Positions 1 to 8,843 are shown, counted from the stretch's first letter. The stretch is DNA of 64,000 nucleotides from Burkholderia cepacia GG4 (GCF_000292915.1 NC_018514.1:186001-250000), one strand, 5' to 3'. Program-made: numbers and translations. Notes: generated by a model from the letters alone, not told the origin.

Positions 1-1089
1 TTCGCGGTCGTGCTGCTGGCCGCGCTCGTCTGGGGCGCGTTCTGGCTGCTGCGCGACCGCTATGATGAGGACACCGACGACGCGTACGTCGCGGGCAGCA
101 TCGTGCAGGTCGCAGCGCAGATCCCGGGCGCCGTGACCGACGTGCTGGTCGCCGACACGCAGGCCGTGCGCGCCGGGCAGACGCTCGTGCGGCTTGATGA
201 TACGGAAGCCTCCGTGGCGTTCGCGCAGGCGAAGGCGCAGCTCGTGCAGGCCGTGCGGCAGGTCGCGAACGCGAAGATCTCGAACACGATGTACGTCGAA
301 GCCGTGAACGCGCGCCAGGCCGACCTGTCGCTCGCGCAGCGTGCGCTTGCCGCGCGCTCGGGCGCATCGGTCGAGATCGTCGCGCCGGAGGAACTGGCGC
401 GCGCCCGCGCGGCGGTCGCCGGTGCCCAGGCGAACCTCGCGGCCGCGCAGGCGCAGCTCGAAGCGGCGCGCGCGCTCGGCAGCAAGCTGCCCGTCGACGA
501 GAGCCCGGCGGTCGTGCAGGCGGCTGCGCAGTTCAAGCTCGCATACCGGAACCTTAAGCGCACGACGATCGTCGCGCCGGTCGACGGTACGATCGGCCAG
601 CGTTCGGTGCAGGCCGGCCAGCAGGTCGGTCCGGGCGTGCCGCTGATGTCGATCGTGCAGCTGAACCGGCTGTGGATCGAGGCGAATTTCAAGGAAGGGC
701 AGATTCGCCACATGCGCGTCGGCCAGCCGGTCGACGTCGTGTCCGACCTGTACGGGTCGCGCGTCATCTATCGCGGCCGCGTGCAAGGTTTCTCCGCGGG
801 CACCGGCAGTGCGTTCTCGATGCTGCCGTCGCAGAACGCGGCCGGCAACTGGATCAAGGTGGTGCAGCGCGTGCCGGTCGTGATCGCGATCGATCCCCGC
901 GATCTGGCCGCGCATCCGCTGCGGGTCGGGTTGTCGATGCGCGCGACGGTCGACACGCACAACCGCGACGGCCACGCGCTCGACAGCGAGCCGCCGACCC
1001 CGGCCGTCAGCACGCGCATGCATGATGGCGTCGCGAGCGACGCCGAGGCTGCCGCCGCCGCGATTGTCCGCGAGAATCAGGGCGGGTAA
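1..1089 (+). CDS. EmrA/HlyD-family efflux periplasmic adaptor (5' end outside window)
   Basis: This is the membrane-fusion subunit of a multidrug efflux pump, linking an inner-membrane transporter to an outer-membrane channel. The visible 362 codons start inside an N-terminal membrane anchor (a hydrophobic Val/Leu/Ala/Trp stretch). Next comes the EmrA-type TDDAYVAG motif and the first half of the biotinyl-lipoyl domain. A long Ala/Gln/Arg-rich alpha-hairpin follows at about residues 70-170, then the second lipoyl half (VDGTIGQRSVQAGQQVG) and a beta-barrel. The reading frame is open back to base 1, so the start lies upstream; an internal GTG at position 10 is not a convincing start. The transporter and outer-membrane partners are probably upstream, because nothing of that kind follows. 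The family is certain; the substrate is unknown. Confidence 0.9.
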   Translation, partial: FAVVLLAALVWGAFWLLRDRYDEDTDDAYVAGSIVQVAAQIPGAVTDVLVADTQAVRAGQTLVRLDDTEASVAFAQAKAQLVQAVRQVANAKISNTMYVEAVNARQADLSLAQRALAARSGASVEIVAPEELARARAAVAGAQANLAAAQAQLEAARALGSKLPVDESPAVVQAAAQFKLAYRNLKRTTIVAPVDGTIGQRSVQAGQQVGPGVPLMSIVQLNRLWIEANFKEGQIRHMRVGQPVDVVSDLYGSRVIYRGRVQGFSAGTGSAFSMLPSQNAAGNWIKVVQRVPVVIAIDPRDLAAHPLRVGLSMRATVDTHNRDGHALDSEPPTPAVSTRMHDGVASDAEAAAAAIVRENQGG

Positions 1090-1123
1090 CGGGGGGGCAA
1101 GCGGCCGGTCCAGGCGGCCGGAC

Positions 1124-1344
1124 CAAGCAGCGGGCTCAAGCAGCGGGCTCAAGCAGCGGGCTCAAGCAGCGGGCCCAAGCAGCGGGCCCAAGCAGCGGGC
1201 CCAAGCAGCGGGCCCAAGCAGCGGGCTCAAGCAGCAGGCCCAAGCAGCAAGCCCAAGCAGCGGGCCCAAGCAGCAGGCCCAAGCAGCAAGCCCAAGCAGC
1301 AGGCCCAAGCAGCAGGCCCAAGCAGCAGGCCCAAGCAGCGAGGC
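1124..1344. repeat. 13-bp tandem repeat array (VNTR), about 17 copies
   Basis: The unit CAAGCAGCRRGCY recurs every 13 bases from 1124; copy starts are 1124, 1137, 1150 and so on to 1332. Sixteen copies are clean and the last is degenerate. Variation is confined to two purines and the last pyrimidine. The pattern AGGCC, AAGCC occurs at copies 9-10 and again at 12-13, which suggests duplication of a three-unit block. A 13-bp period cannot keep a reading frame, so the long Ala/Gly/Leu-rich ORFs over it on both strands are artefacts. It sits between the efflux gene stop and the fdhA promoter region. Confidence 0.95.
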
Positions 1345-1468
1345 GGGCCGGTCGCGCCGATCGACCGTGCCCCGGGGCCGCGCGTCCCGCCTTCCATCTC
1401 GCGCGTATCGGCCGTCTACTGCCCCGACTTTCGTGTTTCCGCCATCGATGTCGGCACCGATCAAACGC

Positions 1469-1486
1469 ATGTCGGGTTTGCGACAT
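1469..1486. promoter_or_regulatory. Candidate operator upstream of fdhA
   Basis: A perfect inverted repeat, ATGTCG-N6-CGACAT, lies about 100 bases before the fdhA start. A further GATGTCGG half-site lies at 1447-1454. The position suits an activator or repressor site; GbdR or the LysR protein encoded just after fdhA are possible ligands. This is inferred from symmetry and position only. Confidence 0.35.
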
Positions 1487-1588
1487 CGGCGCCCCCGCCT
1501 CCGGGACTACTCTCGAACAGCACGTTGCGAGTGCGCCGCATCCGCCGGCGCGCAGCGGCGCCATCCAACGAGACATGGAGACAATACG

Positions 1589-2785
1589 ATGAGCAGCAAT
1601 CGAGGTGTCGTCTATCTTGGGCCGGGCCAGGTCGAAGTCCAGAAGATCGATTATCCGAAGATGGTCGATCCGACCGGCCGCGCGATCGGCCACGGCGTGA
1701 TCCTGAAAGTGGTCAGCACGAACATCTGCGGTTCCGACCAGCACATGGTGCGCGGCCGCACGACTGCCCCCGTCGGCCTCGTGCTCGGTCACGAGATCAC
1801 GGGCGAAGTGGTCGAAGTGGGCCGCGACGTCGAGACGCTGAAGATCGGCGATCTCGTGTCGGTGCCGTTCAACGTCGCGTGCGGTCGTTGCGCGATGTGC
1901 AAGGACACCCATACGGGCGTGTGCCTGAACGTGAACCCGTCGCGTGCCGGCGGCGCATACGGCTACGTCGACATGGGCGGCTGGATCGGCGGCCAGGCCG
2001 AGTACGTGCTCGTGCCGTACGCCGACTTCAACCTGCTGAAATTCCCGGACCGCGACCAGGCGATGGCGAAGATCCGCGACCTGACCTGCCTGTCCGACAT
2101 TCTGCCGACCGGGTATCACGGCGCGGTGAGCGCGGGCGTGAAGCCGGGCTCGACGGTCTACATCGCGGGCGCGGGCCCGGTCGGGATGGCCGCGGCCGCA
2201 TCGGCGCGCCTGCTCGGCGCGGCGGTGACGATCGTCGGCGACATGAACGCGGAACGCCTCGCACACGCGCGGGCGATGGGCTTCGAGACGGTCGACCTGT
2301 CGAAGGACGCGTCGCTCGGCGAGCAGATCGAGCAGATCCTCGGCGTGCCGGAGATCGACTGCGCGGTCGACTGCGTCGGCTTCGAGGCGCACGGCCACGG
2401 ATCGTCGGGCCATTCCGAGGAAGCGCCCGCGACGGTGCTGAACTCGCTGATGGAAATCACGCGGCCGGCCGGCGCGATCGGCATCCCGGGCCTGTACGTG
2501 ACGGACGATCCGGGCGCGAAGGACAAGGCCGCGCAGCACGGCAGCCTGAGCATTCGCTTCGGCCTCGGCTGGGCGAAGTCGCATTCGTTCTTCACGGGTC
2601 AGACGCCGGTGCTGAAGTACAACCGCAACCTGATGCAGGCGATCCTGTTCGACCGTCTGCCGATCGCGAAGATCGTCAACGTCGAGGTGATCTCGCTCGA
2701 CCAGGCGCCGGAAGGCTACAAGAAGTTCGACGGCGGCGCGCCGCGCAAATTCGTGATCGATCCGCACGGTTTGCTGGCAGCCTGA
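1589..2785 (+). CDS. fdhA: Glutathione-independent formaldehyde dehydrogenase
   Basis: This zinc- and NAD-dependent medium-chain dehydrogenase oxidises formaldehyde to formate without glutathione. The ATG at 1589 has GGAG eight bases upstream and gives 398 aa, the usual length of the Pseudomonas-type enzyme. Catalytic zinc ligands Cys47 (ICGSDQH) and His68 (GHE) are visible. The structural zinc cysteines are at 98, 101, 104 and 112, and the NAD-binding GAGPVGMA motif lies in the second domain. Longer upstream extensions of the frame run through the 13-bp repeat and are spurious. Demethylation of dimethylglycine and sarcosine releases formaldehyde, so its place near the betaine cluster suggests detoxification of that product. 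Confidence 0.93.
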   Translation: MSSNRGVVYLGPGQVEVQKIDYPKMVDPTGRAIGHGVILKVVSTNICGSDQHMVRGRTTAPVGLVLGHEITGEVVEVGRDVETLKIGDLVSVPFNVACGRCAMCKDTHTGVCLNVNPSRAGGAYGYVDMGGWIGGQAEYVLVPYADFNLLKFPDRDQAMAKIRDLTCLSDILPTGYHGAVSAGVKPGSTVYIAGAGPVGMAAAASARLLGAAVTIVGDMNAERLAHARAMGFETVDLSKDASLGEQIEQILGVPEIDCAVDCVGFEAHGHGSSGHSEEAPATVLNSLMEITRPAGAIGIPGLYVTDDPGAKDKAAQHGSLSIRFGLGWAKSHSFFTGQTPVLKYNRNLMQAILFDRLPIAKIVNVEVISLDQAPEGYKKFDGGAPRKFVIDPHGLLAA

Positions 2786-2807
2786 CGCACGAACCGCGGG
2801 CATGAGG

Positions 2808-2839
2808 CGGGCGGCACCGGAGACGGTGCCGCCCGTTTT
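2808..2839 (+). terminator. Rho-independent terminator of fdhA
   Basis: A perfect 12-bp stem, CGGGCGGCACCG with CGGTGCCGCCCG, encloses a GAGA loop and is followed by TTTT. It begins 22 bases after the fdhA stop. Confidence 0.8.
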
Positions 2840-2968
2840 CGCTGTGGGCGGGACGCAGCGGCTTCGTCGCCGCCCACGCTGGCGAACCCCGATCGCTGCG
2901 GTGCGCAATTGCTGCGATAATCATCGCCCGTTCCCGACCCTCTATCGCCGTCCGGCGGCGACTCACGG

Positions 2969-3883
2969 ATGGCCAAGTCACTCCCCCTCGCCGCGCTGCA
3001 CACGTTCGTCGAAGTGGCGCGATGCGGCAGCATGAAGCAGGCTGCCGACCTGCTCTGCATTTCGCCGGGCGCCGTCAGCCAGCATGTCCGCAATCTCGAG
3101 GATCGCCTCGCCGTGCGCCTGTTCGAGCGTACCGGCCGCGAGCTCGAGCTGACCGGTACGGGCCGCGCGCTGTTCGACCAGCTTGCCGGCGGGTTCACCG
3201 AGATCGAAGCCGCATGGTCGAACGTGCACGGTGCGAACCGGCGCATCGTCCGCCTCGCGGTGACGACCACCGCGTCCTTCGCGAACACCTGGCTCGTGCA
3301 GCGCCTCGGTTCGTTCAGTGCCGAATACCCTGAAATCGAGATCACCGTCGAGACCCGTGCGCAACTGGTCGACTTGCGGCGCGACTACGTCGACGTCGCG
3401 ATCCGGCACGGCTTGGGCCATTACCCGGGGCACGCGTCGTTCCGCATCTGGACGCCCGAGCTGTGGCCGGTCTGCAGCCCGCGCCTGCTCGATCCGGCCC
3501 GTCCGGTCGCGACGCCGGCCGATTGCCTGTCGTATCCGCTGCTGCAGGACGCGGACCGCGCCGACTGGGTGCTGTGGCTGCGCGCGCAGGGGATCGAGGA
3601 TGCGCGTGCGCCGCGCGGCGCGAGCTTCAGCGAGGATGCGTTGCTGATCAAGGCCGCGGCGGCCGGGCAGGGCATCGCGCTGGTTCGCGACATCTACGCA
3701 CGCGACGAAGTCGCGGCCGGGCGGCTGGTGCGCGTGCTGGCGCACCCCTGGCCGACCGAGCTGTCCTATTACGTCGTGTGCAGCGAAACGCGCCGTGACG
3801 AGTGGAAGATCGCGGCGTTCCGTGACTGGCTCGCGCGCGAGATCGGCGGCGACGGCGACGACCCACGCGACCTATTGGCGTGA
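2969..3883 (+). CDS. LysR-family transcriptional regulator, GcvA-like
   Basis: This 304-aa LysR protein has an N-terminal winged helix-turn-helix (residues 1-65, with the GAVSQHVRNLEDRL recognition region) and a C-terminal effector-binding domain. The start (MAKSLPLAALHTFVEVA), the TTTASFANTWLVQRLGSF segment and the RRDYVDVAIRHG motif resemble the GcvA subgroup. It follows fdhA by 183 bases on the same strand but behind a terminator, so it probably has its own promoter. Its last 12 bases overlap the 3' end of the convergent exporter gene. Control of fdhA or of glycine-related genes is possible but not shown by the sequence. Confidence 0.88.
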   Translation: MAKSLPLAALHTFVEVARCGSMKQAADLLCISPGAVSQHVRNLEDRLAVRLFERTGRELELTGTGRALFDQLAGGFTEIEAAWSNVHGANRRIVRLAVTTTASFANTWLVQRLGSFSAEYPEIEITVETRAQLVDLRRDYVDVAIRHGLGHYPGHASFRIWTPELWPVCSPRLLDPARPVATPADCLSYPLLQDADRADWVLWLRAQGIEDARAPRGASFSEDALLIKAAAAGQGIALVRDIYARDEVAAGRLVRVLAHPWPTELSYYVVCSETRRDEWKIAAFRDWLAREIGGDGDDPRDLLA

Positions 3884-4759
3884 CCCGCGCACGGCACCGG
3901 TCGCGAATCCCTTGAGCTTGCCGGTCGCGAGCGCCGTGCCGAGCAGGATGATCGCGCACCCGGCGACCGTCTGCACGGTAATCGTTTCGTGCAGGAAGAT
4001 CGCGCCCCACACCACGCCGAAGATCGGAATCAGGAACGTGACCGACGCCGCGTATTGCGCGCCGGCGTTGCGGATCAGCCCGAAATACAGCAGGTACGCG
4101 ACGGCCGTGCAGATCGCGCCGAGCAGGATCACGGCGATCCACGCGGACGCGTGAACGGGGGTTTGCGGCCACATCGGCGCGGCCAGCGGGACAAGCACGA
4201 GTGCCGCGAACAACTGACTGCCGAACGCCGACACGAACGGCCGGACGTTCGCCAGCTTGCGCTTCGAATAGTGCGCGGCGAACCCGTACGACAGCGTCGC
4301 GAGCATCGCGGCGGCGATTGCGCGCGGTGCGCCCGGCGTGCCGGCGCCGATCGCCGAACCCGCGAGCACGACGACGCCGGCGAAGCCCACTGCCAGGCCG
4401 AGCGTTTGCGGCTTCGTCAGCGGCGTGCGCAGCCACAGGTAGGCGACGAGCGCGGTCCATAGCGGGGTCGTCGCGTTCAGGATCGAATCGGTGCCGGCCG
4501 ACACGAACAGCGCCGCATAGGTCAGCAGGCAAAACGGCAGGGCCGAGTTGAAGATGCCGACGACGAACAGCGGTACCGCATGCATGCGGAATTCGCGTCG
4601 CGCGTCCGCGCCGCGCAGCACCGGCAACAGCAGCACGGCCGCGATCGCGACGCGCAGCGCGATCAGCGGGATCGCGCCGAATTCCGGCGCGCCCATGCGC
4701 ATGAACAGAAAGGACGCGCCCCAAATTGCCGCGAGGGTCACGAGTTGCAGTGCATTCAT
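3872..4759 (-). CDS. EamA/DMT-family metabolite exporter
   Basis: This 295-aa polytopic membrane protein has about ten hydrophobic segments in two repeated EamA halves. The first half starts at LVTLAAIWGASFLFMRMGAPEFG, the second near residue 150 with LATLSYGFAAHYSKRKL. Family members export amino acids or other small metabolites. The ATG at 4759 is preceded by GGAGTCC. The gene is convergent with the LysR gene (12-base overlap), and the next minus-strand gene upstream ends 113 bases away. The substrate cannot be inferred. Confidence 0.9.
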   Translation of the reverse strand: MNALQLVTLAAIWGASFLFMRMGAPEFGAIPLIALRVAIAAVLLLPVLRGADARREFRMHAVPLFVVGIFNSALPFCLLTYAALFVSAGTDSILNATTPLWTALVAYLWLRTPLTKPQTLGLAVGFAGVVVLAGSAIGAGTPGAPRAIAAAMLATLSYGFAAHYSKRKLANVRPFVSAFGSQLFAALVLVPLAAPMWPQTPVHASAWIAVILLGAICTAVAYLLYFGLIRNAGAQYAASVTFLIPIFGVVWGAIFLHETITVQTVAGCAIILLGTALATGKLKGFATGAVRGSRQ

Positions 4760-4872
4760 GGACGGACTCCGTTCCGTGGGTGGGGCAACCCATTGAACGT
4801 CATCCGCCCGCCGCGACGCAAACCCGATTTTGTGAGTGCCGGTTTAGAAAATTGAATCGTCGCGCCGCGCGC

Positions 4873-5664
4873 TCAGTGTCCGCGATAGAGCTCGGCCGTG
4901 TGAGCCCCGCTCGCCACGGCGCGGCGACCGTGACGCATGTGCACGCTCACGCGGCGGATCGCATGCGTGCGCCGGGCCGCGACACCGCCTTTCCAGTCGG
5001 CGACGCGAATGCCGCCGCGCGCGCTGCCCGGCTCGCGCAGCGGCGGTGCGTGGTGCGCGACCGTCGTGGCCGCTCGTCCGGTTCGTCCGGTTATATGTCG
5101 ACGTGTGTCCGCATCGCCTGATTGATCGGCGTCGCTCGGCCGGTCGGCGTTGGCGAGCCGCTCAGTGTCGACCGGCGCGTGATCGGCTGGATGAAACGCA
5201 TAGGCGGGCGCGGGCACGACCGGCAAGGTCGGCGTGTCGGCCGCCACCGGGGCTGGCGTACCCTGTCCGCGACAGACGGGATTCGCCTGGCACATCCGGT
5301 CGAACGTTACATAGCCGCCGACCAGCAACACGAGGGTCAGGATGCTCAGCAGGGGCGCGCTCGACGCGCTCGGCTGCCGGACCGCCGCGCTGCGCGCCGC
5401 GGCCGCGACGCGTGACGACCACGTGGGTTGCGCATCGTGCGGGGGCGTGGCCTGCGCGGCATGCGCATCGTCGCTCCGTTCACGCAGCGGCGCGAACGGC
5501 CAGTTCCCCAGTCCGCAGACGGGGCACTGCTCGCTGGCGCGGAATGCCATGAAGCCGCACTGCCGGCAGCACAGGCCGACGGCATCGCGTGGCTCGGCAC
5601 GCAGGTTCAGTGCGCCGCGCAGTGTGTCGCGCGCGCGGACTTTCCGGTTGGGCAGGACTTGCAT
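4873..5664 (-). CDS. Zinc-ribbon, single-pass membrane protein of unknown function
   Basis: The product is 263 aa starting at MQVLPNRKVR, with GAGG about ten bases upstream. A zinc ribbon is visible near the N terminus: Cys33-x2-Cys36 followed by Cys47-x2-Cys50. A single hydrophobic segment lies at about residues 104-121. The C-terminal half is long, Ala/Pro/Arg/His-rich, probably disordered and presumably periplasmic. The gene starts 8 bases after the stop of the MocR gene on the same strand, so the two are probably co-transcribed. The same frame stays open far upstream through the MocR gene, but that part is antisense shadow. No function is recognised. Confidence 0.7.
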   Translation of the reverse strand: MQVLPNRKVRARDTLRGALNLRAEPRDAVGLCCRQCGFMAFRASEQCPVCGLGNWPFAPLRERSDDAHAAQATPPHDAQPTWSSRVAAAARSAAVRQPSASSAPLLSILTLVLLVGGYVTFDRMCQANPVCRGQGTPAPVAADTPTLPVVPAPAYAFHPADHAPVDTERLANADRPSDADQSGDADTRRHITGRTGRAATTVAHHAPPLREPGSARGGIRVADWKGGVAARRTHAIRRVSVHMRHGRRAVASGAHTAELYRGH

Positions 5665-5672
5665 GGTCGTTG

Positions 5673-7094
5673 CTACCTCGTCTGTCGTTGCCGCCCCGCG
5701 AGTTTCCCGATGGTCTGCATCGCGTCCTCGACGGCAGGGGTCCACGGCCGGCCATAGTTCAGTCGGACGTAGCGTTGAAAGGCGCCCGTCATGGAAAAGA
5801 TCGGTCCGGGCGCGAGGCTGACGCCGTTTTCCATCGCGTCGCCGAACAACTGCATCGCATCCACGTGCGGCGGCAATTCGATCCACAGGAAATACCCGCC
5901 GCGCGGGACAAACACCTCCGTGTCGGGCGGAAAGTATGCGCGGACGGCCGCCAGCATCTGCGCCTGGTGCGCGGCCAGGTTGCGCCGCAGCCTGCGCAGG
6001 AAGCGGTCGTATGCGCCGTTGCGCAGGTAGCTGGAGACGGCCATCTGCGCAGGCACGTCGGCCGCCGGCGCGCTCGCGTTTTTCGCCTGGCTGATCTGCT
6101 TCACATAGCGTCCGGCCGCGACCCAGCCGACCCGGAATCCGGGGGCGAGGCATTTGGAGAACGAACTGCAATGCAGCACGAGTCCGCTTTCGTCGTACAG
6201 CTTCGCGGGGCGCGTGGGCGTCGAGCCGAAATGCAGTTCGCCGAACACGTCGTCCTCGATCAGCGGCACGCGATGCGACGCGAGCAGGTCGATCAGCGCG
6301 CGCTTGCGCTCGTCCGGCAGCGTCGCGCCGGTCGGGTTGTGGAACGAGGTCATGAACCAGCACGCGCGCACCGGATGCGTGTCGAGCGCGTCGGCGAGCG
6401 CATCGAGATCGAGGCCGGTGCGCGGATCCACCGGAATTTCGATGGCCTTCAGATGCAGCCGCTGCACGGCCTCCAGCACCGCGTGGTAGGCCGGACGTTC
6501 GATCGCGACGATGTCGCCGGGGCGCGTGAGCGCCTGCAGGCTCAACGTCAGCGCTTCGGCCGCGCCGGTCGTGATGACGATCTCTTCCATCGGCAATGAC
6601 GCGCCCGCGTTCAGGTAGCGCAACGCAATCTGGCGGCGCAGCGCTTCGTGGCCGGGCGGCAGTCCGGCCAGCAGTTTCGCGCGGTCCATGTTGCGGGCCG
6701 CCGACGCCGCAGACCGCCACAGGCTGCTCATCGGAAACAGCGAATAGCTGGCGAACGCGGACCCCAGCGGCACGATGTCGTCGCACTTGAGCGAGTCGAG
6801 CAAGCGGAACAGCACATCATCGTCACCGGTATGCGACGCAGCGGGTTTGCGCGGTGTGTCGTGACCCGCGCGCACGCGCTTGTCATCGAGGTTCGAAACG
6901 AAATATCCGGAACGCGCACGCGCGGTGATCAGACCCTCGCTTTCAAGTGCGTAGTACGCACGAAACACGGTGGAAGGACTTACACGGTAAGCGCGGCACG
7001 CTGCGCGCACGGTCGGGATGCGCGCGCCGGCCCCGAGGTCGCCACGCCGGATCGCGTCGCCAATCGTCTGTGCGAGCGCCGCATATCGCTTCAT
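5673..7094 (-). CDS. MocR-family regulator (GntR helix-turn-helix plus aminotransferase domain)
   Basis: This 473-aa regulator joins an N-terminal GntR winged helix (residues 1-70, RVSPSTVFRAYYALESEGLI) to a fold-type I aminotransferase-like domain that binds PLP. Visible motifs include ITTGAAEALTLSLQAL and the CSSFSKCLAPGFRVGW stretch, which carries the PLP lysine. The ATG at 7094 has GGAGGG five bases away; an upstream extension to 7145 lacks a ribosome site. MocR proteins usually control amine, amino-acid or vitamin B6 genes next to them. Here the only co-directional neighbour is the zinc-ribbon gene downstream. Confidence 0.92.
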   Translation of the reverse strand: MKRYAALAQTIGDAIRRGDLGAGARIPTVRAACRAYRVSPSTVFRAYYALESEGLITARARSGYFVSNLDDKRVRAGHDTPRKPAASHTGDDDVLFRLLDSLKCDDIVPLGSAFASYSLFPMSSLWRSAASAARNMDRAKLLAGLPPGHEALRRQIALRYLNAGASLPMEEIVITTGAAEALTLSLQALTRPGDIVAIERPAYHAVLEAVQRLHLKAIEIPVDPRTGLDLDALADALDTHPVRACWFMTSFHNPTGATLPDERKRALIDLLASHRVPLIEDDVFGELHFGSTPTRPAKLYDESGLVLHCSSFSKCLAPGFRVGWVAAGRYVKQISQAKNASAPAADVPAQMAVSSYLRNGAYDRFLRRLRRNLAAHQAQMLAAVRAYFPPDTEVFVPRGGYFLWIELPPHVDAMQLFGDAMENGVSLAPGPIFSMTGAFQRYVRLNYGRPWTPAVEDAMQTIGKLAGRQRQTR

Positions 7095-7376
7095 GCCTGC
7101 CCTCCGGCCGACCGCGGCCGTCGTGAAAAAAGAGTAGCACGACATCTGCCGCGTTCAATCCCGCCCTCAATCGCTGATCCGCATGTCGCTGATCCGCTTG
7201 TTTTCGAATCAGTTTGATCCTTTTCTTCAGACGAGCGAACGGGCATTCTTCGCAAGCTTTATTCCCGATGCCTGATCGATCCGGCGTTCACGCTGCCAGA
7301 TGGCGGCTACGTGCCCCCGTGCACCGAGCGCAGGACCTTGTCTGCAATGTCCCTACCTAACCCGGAAGCAACCAGC

Positions 7377-8789
7377 GTGAAATCGAAGTTCCTCGTCGCC
7401 GGCCTCCTGGCCGGCATCGCCCTCGACCTGTTCAGCGGCGCCGCCGCAGCAGCCTGCATCAGCAATCCCCCGACGCAGTCCAACGCGTCGTTTCCCGCCG
7501 CACTGACCGGCAAGCTCGTCTACCACAGCTACGTCAATTACGGCGACGGCACGAGCCAGCTGTTCCTGTACGACTTTTCCGCCCATACGCTCACGCAACT
7601 GAGCAAGAGCAGCTGGGGCATCACCGATCCGATGAACGGCGTGTTCAGCCCGGACGGCAAGTGGCTCGCGTTCATGGGTATCAGCAACGGCGCCTGGAAC
7701 GTGTTCATGCTGCAACTCGGCGCCGGCACGCCGCCCGTCAACCTGACGAACAGCACCGGCGCGACGCGTAACGAGGATCCGAAATTCAGCGCGGACGGCA
7801 AGACGCTCGTGTTCAAGCAGAACGGTGACGTGAAGCAGGCCACGCTGTCGTACACGAGCGCAGGCCCGGTGTTCACGTCGGTCGTGAGCCTGACGAACGC
7901 ACCGGCCGGCGCCGAATACTCGATGCCGTTCCTCGCGCCGGACGCGAGCGCCGTGTACTACGCGACGGGCACCGGCGCGAACATGGGGCTGATGAAGCGC
8001 ACGATTGCGACCGGCGTGACCGCCACGTTCGATCATCCGGCCGGGCTGCAGACCTACTATCCGATCGTGCGCGGCGACGGCATGGTGTTCTACGCGCGCT
8101 GGAAGGACACCGGCGGCGCCGACCAGATCTACACGAAGACGGCGGACCCGGCATCGACGCCGAACGCGCTGCCGATCAACGACTGCGTGAGCAACAACTC
8201 GGACCCGGCGCCGGTGAGCGGCACGAACTACGTGTTCTTCTCGTCGACGACGGCGGGCGGCTACCAGCTCTACGTCGGCGACGTGACGACCGGCCAGCGC
8301 TGGAGCCTGTCGCAGTTCGGCGTGAATGCGGACACGACCAAGGCGAAGCTCGGCTCGAGCTACTACGGCGGCCCGGCCGCCGCGCAGCCGACGCTGCTGT
8401 CGCAGGGGCACCCGGCTGCTGCCTCGGCAAGCTACAACGCGTCGCTGACGCCGGACAAGGCGTTCGATGGCAACACGACGAGCACGCGCTGGGATTCTCC
8501 GGAAGGTGCCGGCGTCGATCCGCAATGGATCTCTGTCGATCTCGGCGCGGTGAAGAAGATCAGCAGCGTCGATCTCTACTGGGATGCGGGCGCGCTCGTC
8601 TACCAGATCCAGACGTCGAACGACAACGCGAACTGGACGACGGTCTACTCGACGAACAACGGCGTGTCGTATGGCCACGTGACGCTGCCAAACCTCAACG
8701 CGCAGGGTCGCTACGTGCGGATGCTCGGCACCAAGCGGGCGACGCAGTGGGGTTACTCGCTCGACGAAATGCAGGTGTGGGGATCGTAA
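7377..8789 (+). CDS. Secreted TolB-like propeller protein with C-terminal discoidin (F5/8 type C) domain
   Basis: Translation from GTG 7377 (GGAAG eight bases upstream) gives 470 aa. It begins with a clear signal peptide: a basic start, a Leu/Ala-rich core, and AAAA-C near residue 25. An in-frame ATG at 7347 would add ten residues but has a weaker ribosome site. The middle contains WD40/PD40-type repeats such as GVFSPDGKWLAFMG and FSADGKTLVFKQ. The last 140 residues are a discoidin domain (ATSRWDSPEG-like, WISVDLGAVKKISSVDLYWD). Such domains bind carbohydrate or surfaces. The product is probably extracellular or cell-surface; the ligand is unknown. Confidence 0.82.
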   Translation: MKSKFLVAGLLAGIALDLFSGAAAAACISNPPTQSNASFPAALTGKLVYHSYVNYGDGTSQLFLYDFSAHTLTQLSKSSWGITDPMNGVFSPDGKWLAFMGISNGAWNVFMLQLGAGTPPVNLTNSTGATRNEDPKFSADGKTLVFKQNGDVKQATLSYTSAGPVFTSVVSLTNAPAGAEYSMPFLAPDASAVYYATGTGANMGLMKRTIATGVTATFDHPAGLQTYYPIVRGDGMVFYARWKDTGGADQIYTKTADPASTPNALPINDCVSNNSDPAPVSGTNYVFFSSTTAGGYQLYVGDVTTGQRWSLSQFGVNADTTKAKLGSSYYGGPAAAQPTLLSQGHPAAASASYNASLTPDKAFDGNTTSTRWDSPEGAGVDPQWISVDLGAVKKISSVDLYWDAGALVYQIQTSNDNANWTTVYSTNNGVSYGHVTLPNLNAQGRYVRMLGTKRATQWGYSLDEMQVWGS

Positions 8790-8801
8790 GCGCAAACGAA
8801 A

Positions 8802-8826
8802 AGCGGCCTTGAAGGCCGCTTTTTTT
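8802..8826 (+). terminator. Rho-independent terminator
   Basis: The stem AGCGGCC/GGCCGCT encloses TTGAA and is followed by six T residues, 13 bases after the propeller/discoidin gene stop. It also separates that gene from the convergent gbdR. Confidence 0.9.
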
Positions 8827-8843
8827 ATCGCACTGCGCGCGCG

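Noticed and set aside
1022..1588. Long Gln/Ala/Gly- or Leu/Gly-rich ORFs on both strands across the 13-bp repeat
   Set aside because: A 13-bp period leaves all frames open without selection; none has a ribosome site or a non-repeat domain, and the plus-strand one merely extends fdhA upstream.
4873..6786. A 637-codon minus-strand ORF
   Set aside because: Only its last 263 codons (from 5664) look like a protein; the rest is out of frame with, and on the same strand as, the well-supported MocR gene.
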